From: Viola odorata
Lineage: Eukaryota > Streptophyta > Magnoliopsida > Malpighiales > Violaceae
Assembly (NCBI GenBank): GCA_963691705.1
Contig: OY829545.1
Location: 35,761,475 to 35,825,474 of the forward strand
Reading direction: 5' to 3'
Length of the DNA: 64,000 bases
Shown here: in pieces, positions 20,756-30,900 of the stretch
Position numbering within the stretch: the stretch's first letter is position 1
Layout of the letters: each line of letters begins with the position of its first letter
Notes under the pieces: generated by a model
Seen by the model: the letters and a program-made list of their open reading frames with translations, nothing else
The model's database searches: none
Told to the model about the DNA's origin: nothing
Position numbers and translations under genes: made by a program

Positions 20756-21888
20756 ACTTTGCCCTTTGCCTCTTGATTTTTTGTTGCCAGGATGGCTTAA
20801 TCTACCCTTTGGGAATATTCTGTTATTTTGACGATATCACCTTTCTTTTAAGTCGCTACTTTTTCTTTGTTGGTCTTGTTTCGTGATGCTACTGTCATAG
20901 TGAAGTTAGTAAGCCTTGCTATCAAAATCATTATAAAGTGGCTATCATACCTTATATGGTTAATTAACCATTGTGTTTACTCGTACGCACCATCCCCGGT
21001 TGCTAAAACATTTCTGTCTTTTACCGACATAATGTTTCATAGCGACTCATTTTCCGAGGGAGGCTTTCCTGTGGCGCCTTTGCATACTCTATCCTCTGTT
21101 GGGAATCAGGAAATTATTTTTTCACATCTCGTGTTCAGTACTGCATTTATCACTGCATTGACACTGCATTATTATTTCTTTAGTGATGTTTCAGAGAACA
21201 AAGTGGTTATTGTTTCCATCTGTGTCGTGCATAATTTCATGCTGCCCTTTATTATTAGGGAGATCACTTAGCCTTGCTAAGTATGTTGTTGCGATAGAGA
21301 CATCTCTCCAGCTCAACTTCACCGGGTATTAACCGCTCGGTTACTAGTTGGGATATCTCTCCTTGTTTCAAATACCCACGATCGGCTTGGGGCGTGCCTC
21401 GTCTGATTAGGACCGACCATCACAAGGATAGGATTTTCACTCCCAAGCGTTGAAACCTCACGTTCCTGGAGCGTGCCTCGTCTTAATGGGTCGTCTATGT
21501 GAGCACGGTTACCACAAGGATAGGATTTTCACTTCCAAGACGGAGTTACTACCTCCTTGGGGACGTGCCTCGTCTTAATGACCCGTCTATATGAGCACGG
21601 CTGCCACAAGGATAGGATTTTCACTCCCAAGGATGCCGGGGCATGCCTCGTCTTAATGGGCCGTCTATGTGAGCACGGTTACCACAAGGATAGGATTTTT
21701 ACCCCCAACGCTATTTATGCCAGGGCGTGCCTCGTCTTAGTGGGTTGTCTAATCAGGACCAGCCATCACAAGGATAGGATTTTCACTCCTAGCATTCTTC
21801 ATTATCTGCGTATTGTTGGCCAAAATGTGCACAAAGATGCCTTTCATTTATGCGTTAGAGCAATGTTATCAATGCCAAATAGGGGATA
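20756..21888 (+). other. element D spacer between antisense gene 2 and pol
   Basis: I see no credible gene here. It is the 3' side of both converging transcription units. The right half holds a tandem repeat. Confidence 0.6.
21382..21790. repeat. five degenerate tandem repeats of about 80-90 bp
   Basis: Each unit begins near GGGGCGTGCCTCGTCTTAAT and contains CACAAGGATAGGATTTTCAC, at about 21382, 21470, 21560, 21639 and 21722. Units vary in length and are separated by diverged tails. Units 1 and 5 share an alternative middle (AGGACCGACCAT type) in place of TATGTGAGCACGG. Confidence 0.85.
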
Positions 21889-23399
21889 TTAACTTCTAGC
21901 ATGATATAGTTTTAAACAAGCTATATTCCAAGAGTTTGGTAAGGGGGTACCGTCAAGTGTTTCCAAATGGTATGCTCCCTTTCCGATGACGTGATTGACG
22001 CGATATGGCCCGTCCCAATTTGGGCTGATTTTTCCCATGCGTTGCCCCGTTGCTCGTTTGTCTCTGAGCACTAGATCTCCTGCTTTGAGCAATCGCTCCT
22101 TGACTTGTCTGTTATGGTACTGCGCCATTTTTCTTTTGTAATGCAAAGTTTTTAGGAGAGCCTCTTCTTGTATTTCTGGTAGCGTATCAAGGTTAGCGCG
22201 TAACCTTTCTTCATTAACTTCTTTTCTAAAATATGTCACTCGCAGGCTCAAGGTGCCAATTTCTACAGGCGTGACAGCCTCTGTACCAAAGGCTAAGGCA
22301 AAGGGGGTTTCTCTAGTAGTAGTTTTGACGGTCATACGATAGGCCCACATTACATATGGCAGCTCGTCTGCCCATTTCTTTTTAAAACCTTCTAGGTTCC
22401 TTTTGATGCCACTGAGGATGCTGCGATTGGTCACTTCTGCCTGACCATTGGTTTGCGGGTGTGCTACAGAAGAGAATCTCTGCTCAATTTAGAATTATGC
22501 ACATTGATCTCTAAAGAATTGGCTTGTAAATTGTGTTCCGTTGTCGCTGACCAATATGCGAGGTACCCCGAATCGCATTATGACTTGATATTTGAAGAAA
22601 CGCCAAATTTTCTCCGTGGTAATGTTAGCTACCGCCTCCGCTTCTGCCCACTTCGTGAAATAATCTACCGCCACGACCACAAATTTCAATTGGGATCTGG
22701 CTTTTGGAAACGGGCCCAAAATATCAATTCCCCACTTGGCAAACGGGCAAGGGGCGACAATTTCTGAAATTTGCACGGCTGGTCTTCGAGGGATCTTGGC
22801 GTATTCTTGACATTTCTGACAAGATTTTACAAAGTTGTGACAGTCTCTGCGAATGGTGGGCCAGTAGAATCCCGAACGAAAGACCTGTACCGCTAGGGTG
22901 TCACCAGCCATATGCATGTCGCATATTCCTTCATGGATTTCTCGCAAAGTGTGTAGGCCTTCCTGCTCCATTATGCACTTCGCAGCTGGATGAGAGAAAC
23001 ATTTTCGAATTAATTCCCCATTGTAGTATGTGCATCTTGCCGCTTGTTTCAAAATTTTCCTTTTTTTAGTGCTATATACTGACAGCTTATAATGTTTCAA
23101 ATATTTCACAACGGGGATTCTCCAATCACTCTCTATTTCTTCTACGCACAGAGACACTTGTTCTTCCATGAAAGAGGGCACTGGTATCTCACCGTAATGC
23201 ACATCTTTAGGTATGGAGGCTGTCGGGTTAACTGCCATTTTAGCAAGATTGTCAGCTTCACTATTATCTTCTCGAGAAATATGCTCGAAGCAGACTTGAA
23301 TGCCTTTTCTCTATGTCTCTGTTAGCTCATGTTTTACCTTTACAAGGTATTCAATCATGATGGGTTCCTGAGCTTGGGAATTTCCCAAGACTTGATCTA
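21889..23399 (-). pseudogene. pol: element D integrase (broken)
   Basis: Zinc-binding and core segments are seen in sequence: GDTLAVQVFRSGFYWPTIRRD, KSCQKCQEYA, KWGIDILGPFP, VVVAVDYFTKWAEAEA, ILVSDNGTQF, then after a frameshift near 22440-22490 the DELPYVMWAYR and TPFALAFGTEAVTPVE part. The C-terminus ends KISPNWDGPYRV...SWNIACLKLYH. There is also a TAG near 23290 in the preceding linker. The family is Tat-type by these motifs. Confidence 0.85.
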
Positions 23400-25356
23400 T
23401 TACCAATTTAGAGTCCCCCGTATCTTTAGTTGCGAATCACGCATTGTCCCCACATTGCGCGTAGCTTCAATGAAGAAGTTGCTGCCTATTCTAAGTTCGG
23501 CCAGTAACGCTTCATATTCGGCCGCGTTGTTGGATAGCGGTTGCAGAATTCTGATGGCGTAGCGCATCTGTATGCCATCGGGTCCAATCATGAAAATTCC
23601 CACACCAGCTAACTCTTGATTTTTGGCCCCGTCCACGTGGATGATCCATGCGTCACCGTAAGTGTCTGGGGATGGGAGATCTGTCTCTTCCACTTCCTCT
23701 TCTGGTGGGTTCACTGGCGGCTCTTGTGTAAATGTGCATTCTGCTATGAAGTCTGCTAACGCTTGGGCTTTAATGGACGGTCTGGCCTTGTATTGCAATC
23801 CATACTGCTCGAGTTCGATTGCCCAAATCAGTATTCTTCCTGAGGATTCAGGCTTTCTAAAAAAATTTCCCAATGGTTGATCAGTAAGTACTACAACAGG
23901 ATGAGCTTGAAAGTATCGATCCATCTTTCGCGTTGCCTGTACAAGGGCAAACGCTACTTTCTCTATGTGAGTGTACCGCGACTCGACATCCTTTAGTATG
24001 TGACTGACAAAGAATACGGGGCGATGAATGTGTCTATCGCTCCATACCAGGACGGCACTGACCACCTCGTCGGCGACACCTAGATACAAGTATAAAGCGT
24101 CGCCCGGTTCCGGTCTTGTCAGCACCAGGTCAGACGAGAGGTAGGCCTTTATGCCGGCAAACGCTTCTTCACATTCTCCTGTCCACCCAAAGGGGGCTCT
24201 CTTACGAATAATTTTAAAAAGGGGAAGGCACCTTTCGCCTTGTTTGGACATAAACCGCCCTAACGCAATGATGCGCCCTGTGAGCTTTTGCACTTCTTTG
24301 ACAGTTCGCGGAGATATCATGTCTTGGATCACTTTTACTTTCGAAGGATTAGGCTGGATGCCTTTCTGGCTAACCACGTAGCCTAGAAATTTGCCTGTTT
24401 GAAACGCGAACATGCATTTTCGGGGGTTTAACTTCATCTTGTATTCTCGTATTACGTTGAAAACTTCTTCTAGATCAGTCACATGGTCCTCGAAGCTTCG
24501 ACTTTTGACAAGTATATCATCCACGTAGGCCTCTACCTTTTTCCCAATTTGCTTCTCGAAAACTTTATTTGCCATGCGCTGGAATGTTGCCCCGGCGTTC
24601 TTTAATCCAAACGGCATTGCTGTATAGCAATAGGTGGCTTTGGGAGTGATAAAGGCGGTCTTTTCTTCATCTTCCACAGCCATGGGGATTTGGTGATACC
24701 CCGAGTTAGCATCCAACGAGCTTAGGTAAGCGTACCCCGCGGTTTGGTCGACCAGCTGATCGATTCGAGGAAGAGGATAACAGTCTTTGGGACCGGCATC
24801 ATTCAAATCAGTGAAGTCAATACACATGCGTCATTCTCCGTTAGGTTTTGGGACTAAGACAGGATTAGCCAACCATGTCGGGTACTGGACTTCTCTGATG
24901 AAGCCAGCATCCGAGAGTTTTGATATCTCTTTCTCGATAGCTATCATCTTTTCTAGAGAGAAAGCTCGCCTCTTTTGCTGGATGGGTGTGACGTCAGGGT
25001 TAACGTTAAGTCGGTGTTCTGCTGTTTCTCACGAAATTCCCGGTATATCTGCTGTCTTCCACGCGAATTCTCCTTTACATCTGTTCAATAATCGAGCTAG
25101 TTGTGCGCTTTCTTCTGCGTTCAATTTTTCGCTAACCAGAAAATTTGCTTCTTCAACTCCACTGACGGGGATTGGCTTCATGTTGTCTACTGGCTGAGTA
25201 CGCTTTTCCTCTCTATCCTCGAAAGGGTCGTCTGCCACGCACACATAACGGTCACAACTCTTTTGGGTCATAAGTAAATAGCACTCGGCAGCTAACTTCT
25301 GGTCCCCTCTGATCGAGACCACTCCGTTCCATGAAGGGTATTTCATCTTCAAATGT
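23400..25356 (-). pseudogene. pol: element D reverse transcriptase / RNase H (broken)
   Basis: The motifs are MCIDFTDLNDAGPKDCYPLP, SSLDANSGYHQI, MPFGLKNAGATFQRM and EAYVDDILVKS. A degenerate first RNase H is followed by a second one (IHVDGAKNQELAGVGIFMIG, NNAAEYEALLAELRI). Upstream, the frame before RT (PIQQKRRAFSLEK, GFIREVQYPTWLANPVLVPK) contains a TGA after DIPGIS and a TGA where Trp is expected before RMCID. Two RNase H segments are typical of Tat. Confidence 0.87.
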
Positions 25357-26382
25357 TTTTGTGATATCGCAGCTCTAGCGATTGAGGTATGGCCGCCCGA
25401 GTATGGTGTTGTAAGGCAACGGCAAGTCTACCACCAAGAACAATAATTCTTCCGACCGTTTGGAAGTATCCTTTCTAAACTATACTGGTAGCGTTGTGAC
25501 TCCTACCACCGGGATTGGAACCCCGTCTACCCCAACTATTGGCTTCTTACAAGGCGCTAGCTCGCTGTCGGGACGCTTCATCAAGTTATATGCTTCGAGC
25601 GAGAACAGATTGACCGCGCTCCCATTGTCAACAAGGGTTCTCCTAACTCCGTGACTGTCGATAACGGGTGTGACTACTAGCGCATCGTTGTGTGGATAAA
25701 CAACGCCTTTTTCATCCTCTTCGGAGAATGACAGCACCATTCGGTCTAACGCACTTATCGCTTCACTTTTTGCTAACACGTTTTCTCTTTTTCGCTTGTC
25801 GCCAGCTGTGGGTACTGACACTGTGGGTTCTTCAAAATACGGAGTGCCTCCCGCTATGATATTGATTATAGGAATGTCCTCCTCGCTGACCACAAACGAT
25901 TCCTTATTCCTGCCGATAGGGATGACGTTGGCTCCCGTGGCGTAAGAGGGCGCTTGCCTATCACCAGTCGCCTTATCCACTGGATTGTTCCTGACCTCCT
26001 CCCTTATTTTGGTGGCAAATTCCCCGAGGTAGCCCTCTTCAACTAAGCGTTCTATTGCTAATTTCAATTCTCTGCACACATCCGTGGAGTGCCCTTTAAC
26101 TTTATGGAACTTGCAGAATGCATTTTCCCTTCCTCCCAATATCACTCCTGGCTTCACAGGAGCGGGGTAGCGGATAGGCAGGTTTTGCTGCTGAACTATC
26201 GCTAAAATTTTTGCCCTTGGGAGTATGAGGGATGGGAGATTAGGGTCGTATATTCGCCCTTTAGGTGGATCCGTTTGCCTCCCAGTAGGGGGATTCCTGA
26301 ATCTTCCTCTCAAGAAGCTACCTCTCTGCCGATTTGAGGTTCTTGGATTGTGATCTTTTCGCTGCCCATAGTCATCGGTTGG
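25357..26382 (-). pseudogene. gag-pro: element D Gag C-terminus and aspartic protease (broken)
   Basis: The frame continues gag after a single TAG at 26383-26385. It includes CKFHKVKGHSTDVCRELKLA (the Tat pattern in place of a CCHC knuckle), the protease active site VDNGSAVNLFS, and after a TAG the segment LPYNTILGRPYL. A further stop and a frameshift near 25370-25385 separate it from the following KYPSWNGVVSIRGDQKLA part. Confidence 0.8.
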
Positions 26383-27035
26383 CTATGTGTCAGGGGTTGC
26401 GCTAACGTGGACGTTAGGGGCCGGGCGCGCGTCTTGAGGTATACTCTGAATTCGCTCCCCATTTTCTTCTTCCTCCATTCTCGCATAATTGTGGGCTTTT
26501 AGTCTTAACGCATCTAGCGTTGACGGCGGGTCCACCTTCAAGGTGTCTCGTAACTTCCCATAACGGCAGTTACGTTTCAGAGCTTCGACAGCGAAATCAA
26601 TGGTGACCCCCGGCGTTAATGACATCTCCAGGTCAAAACGACTCAAAAAATCCTTCAAAGATTCTTGCGGCTTTCTATGAACATCGAATAGTGCCGCCGC
26701 AGATTTCCTAATTGGAACGGCCGTGCTGAATCGGCTCCAAAATTTAGCTTCTAGTTGGGAAAAGTTATCAATGGAACCGGCCGGAAGTCCCTCGAACCAA
26801 AGACGTGCTACACCAGATAGCGTCATTACAAAGATTTGACATAACGCTGCGTCACTGTGAGTTTGAAACTGTACAAAATCTTTCACCTTATTAAGATGAG
26901 AAATAGGGTCCTTCGTGCCATCATATGATTTCGCAGGGAGTTTTTCATGCCTATTGACCCGGTGATGTCTGACACGGTGGCTGAATGGGTTACAACTATT
27001 ATCGGGAATCCCCTGCGGTAGACGAGGGGGAGCGG
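26383..27035 (-). pseudogene. gag: element D gag, 3' part
   Basis: This codes for the capsid domain (YDGTKDPISHLNKVKDFVQF, GVARLWFEGLPAGSI, FWSRFST, SLKDFLSRFDLEM). Its first codons come from the LTR of inserted element C. The duplicated AGCGG is at 27031-27035. The upstream half of gag is at 34695-35415. Confidence 0.85.
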
Positions 27036-27970
27036 TGATACGATCCTGGCTCCTTAGGATGCGTAGCACCAATTTTGATCTTTGTTCAAAGACGGATTTC
27101 CTGCGGAAATAAATAACTCGACAAGTACGAGCTTAGACCACTTAGCTAACCTGTGCTAAGAGCCCTAATCGATTTCAAGTCAAGGATCTTGAATCGGATT
27201 CTTAGGACTAGACTCAACGATGTGAGAATCACACTAAGAGAAACGACACAATAATGCAATTCCAAGATTTACTTGTATACGACTCAAGTATTGCGGACTC
27301 AAGAAGAACAAGGTTCAACCGACTTGAACAAGGGGCGGAGATTGAAGAGAATATCTCAATTTATCAAATAACAGCCAAGTTTCTAAGGAGGCCAAGCGGC
27401 TCCTTATATAGGTTACAAGCAAACCCTAATTCCATAAAAGGAATAATAAATAAAGTAAAACACTTAACTAATTAATTAAAGTGTCTATTTAATTAATTAA
27501 GCTAAAATAAATAGAAAGGCGCAGCCTTGCTTAAAGTAGTCAACGCGCGTCAACTCCAGGCTAGGCGAAACGGGCAGGAGCCGTTCTCAACACAAGGGCC
27601 AGGCGGGAACGCGGAACGGGAACAGCAATCAGCATGCGCGACAGATGATAGAATCGGCAACGGCTAAATGAAACAGGCAAGTGCCGTTTTGACCCAAACG
27701 GCCGAGTGCCGTTTTGAGCGAAACGGTCAAGCGCCGATTGGGCGAAACGGTTCCATGCCGTTTCTAGCAGACTCAACATCGGTCAAGGTGAAGGTGAGAA
27801 GATTCACCACTCTAGGTGTCTTCTCTCGAAGAGCGGCTCTCTCACTTGTCATCTCACATTCCAGCTCCTTGTGAATGAGTGACGACAAACGGTCTTGAAG
27901 CTTTTGAGCTCTGGCTCGAGTCATTGGACCAGCTGGCGGTAAAGGCACCTGGATGCGTGGATTCGCATCA
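27036..27970 (-). repeat. element C 3' LTR
   Basis: It runs from TGATACGATCC to TTCGCATCA on the plus strand. On the minus strand the inward flank is the polypurine tract GAAGGGGGAGGGAA. The gag-pol frame extends about 240 bp into it. The promoter hairpin is at 27385-27405 with the TATA next to it, and a palindrome array is at about 27560-27775. Confidence 0.95.
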
Positions 27971-30900
27971 TTCCCTCCCCCTTCGGAAGGATTCGCCCTC
28001 GAATCCGAATCGGTATCCGCAGCAAGTCCATACTCGTCATCTGTATCAAACAAAACTAAGTCAGAAACATTGAAAGTAGAGCTAACGGCACCGTACTCAC
28101 TCGGCAACGCCAGTTTATAGGCGTTGTTGTTGATCTTCTCAACAATCTGGAACGGCCTGTCTCCTCTAGGAGATAGCTTGCCGCGGCGTTGGTCAGGAAA
28201 ACGCTCCTTGCGCATATGCAACCAGACCCAATCGCCAACCTGGAACGTCACTAGCCGTCGGCCATCGTTCCGTTTCTGCATCAGCTTCTCATTCATTCGC
28301 TCAATGTTCTGTTTCGCGCTAGCATGTAATTGCTTGACAAAATCAGCCTTCTGTGCACCATCTAAGCTTACAACATCACTCAAAGGTAAAGGAGTCAAAT
28401 CCAAAACAGTTCTAGGATTAAATCCATACACAAGTTCAAACGGTGAGTAATGAGTAGTTGAATGAACAGCACGGTTGTAAGCAAATTCAATAAACGGTAA
28501 ATGATCAACCCAAGTAGAAACATGCTTACGAACTAACGTGCGTAAAAGTGAACCAAGAGTACGATTCACAACCTCAGTCTGACCATCCGTTTGTGGGTGA
28601 TAAGAAGTAGAATACAACAATTTAGTACCAAGCTTCTTCCACAAGACACGCCAAAAATGACTAAGAAACTTAGTATCCCTATCACTCACAATAGTCAAAG
28701 GAACACCATGCAAACGGACTACTTCACGAAAGAATAAATCAGCAATCTGAGTAGCATCACAAGTAGTCGAACAGGCAATAAAGTGGGACATCTTCGAAAA
28801 TCTGTCCACCACAACAAAGACACTATCCTTTCCATTCTTAGACCAAGGCAGCCCCACAACAAAATCCATGGACAGATCGGTCCAAGGATGAGAAGGAACA
28901 GGTAACGGCATGTATTCGCCATGACCAGCAGATTTAGATTTGGCTCTACGACAAGTCAAACACCTAGCAATTATGCGGACTACATCGCGTTTCATGTAAG
29001 GCCAATAAAAATGATCATGCAAGACATCTAAAGTTTTAGTCACGCCAAAGTGACCCATCAGACCACCACTATGGGCTTCATGTACAAGTAATTCGCGAAG
29101 AGAACAATGAGGGATGCACAATTGTTTTCCCTTAAATAAATATCCCTCTTGCTTAAAGAATTTAGAACCCGAAATAGAGACGCCATGCATATAGATATCA
29201 CCAAAATCAGAATCGGCAGCATAGAGTTCTATAATATGTGAAAACCCAAGCAACTTGGCATTAAGAGAAGTAATTAATGCATACCTGCGTGACAACGCAT
29301 CAGCAACAACATTCTCTTTACCTTGCTTGTACTGAATGTGATAAGGGAAAGCCTCAATAAACTCCATCCAAACGACATGTCGCCGATTGAGCTTCCCTTG
29401 TCCTTTGAGGTACTTCAAGCTCAAATGGTCAGTGTGGATGATGAACTCTCGCGGCATCAGATAGTGTTGCCATGTCTCCAATGCTAGGACAAGGGCGTAG
29501 AACTCCTTGTCATAGGTCGGATATCGGAGTTGAGCATCCTTGAGTTTCTCACTGAAGAAGGCAATCGGCCGTTTCTCCTGCATCAGAACGGCACCGATGC
29601 CTAAGCCGCTGGCGTCACACTCTATCTCAAACGCTTTGTTGAAATCGGGCAAAGCTAGCACGGGAGCGGCACACAGCCGTTCCTTGAGGGTATCAAACGC
29701 CTCCTCCTGCTGTTGTTCCCACCTGAAAGTAACATTCTTTTTAGTTAAATCATTCAACGGAACAACAATGGTGCTAAAATCCTTTACAAAACGCCGATAG
29801 AAGCTCGCCAATCCATGGAACGATCTCACATCGGTAACGGCCTTCGGCGTTGGCCATTCCCGAATCGCACGGATCTTCTCTTCATCTACTTTAACGCCAT
29901 CTGCGCTCACAATGAAACCAAGAAAACCCACTTGTTCCATTGCAAAGGAGCACTTACTAGGTTTAGCATATAATGTCTGCTCACGAAGTGTTAGAAAAAC
30001 TTCCCTAAGATGGAAAACATGCTCATCAAATGTCTTGCTATAGATTAAGATATCATCAAAATAAACTACAACAAATTTGCCAATTAAGTGCCGAAGTACA
30101 TGGTTCATTAACCTCATAAAGGTGCTAGGAGCATTAGTCAAGCCAAACGGCATAACCATCCATTCATATAAACCATACTTAGTTTTAAAAGCAGTTTTCC
30201 ATTCATCCCCTTCTTTCATGCGAATTTGGTGGTAGCCACTCATTAAATCAATTTTAGAAAATACTCTACTACCACTTAATTCATCTAACATATCATCCAA
30301 TCGAGGGATGGGATGGCGATACTTTACAGTGATTTTGTTGACTGCTCGACAATCAACACACATGCGCCAAGATCCATCCTGCTTTGGAACTAGAATGACT
30401 GGAACGGCACATGGCGACAGGCTCTCCCGAGCATACCCACGCGCAAGCAAATCGTCCACTTGCCGTTGCAGTTCCTTGGTCTCCTCTGGATTGGATCGGT
30501 AAGCTGGCCGATGTGGAATTGCCGATCCAGGAACAAAGTCGATCTGATGTTCTATGCCACGGAGTGGAGGCAAGCCAGGCGGCATTTCTTCGGGCAGTAC
30601 GTCATCAAATTCCTGTAAGAGAGAAGAAATACGAATCGGAACGGTATGTGGTCGTTCCGTTCCAGTGGAGGTCAAACAATAAGAGCGAAAACGGATTAGA
30701 AGAAGAGGACGGCTTGCGTCAAAACAGTTGTTATGAGAAATCAGTGCTCTCCTCACATCGCTCCCCTTGGCATATACGCTCAATTTTATTTTATTGACCT
30801 CTCCTTTTCTCTCAATGTCACTCTCAGCACGCTTACTCCTTTCGTGCGAATGTTTACACTCTCCCTCTGCATGCTTGCTGTTTTCATGCGAATGTTTACA

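Noticed and set aside
21382..21790. Possible CRISPR-like repeat-spacer array
   Set aside because: The window is plant nuclear DNA, units are degenerate and of unequal length, and the whole unit is repeated with no unique spacers. It is a minisatellite.
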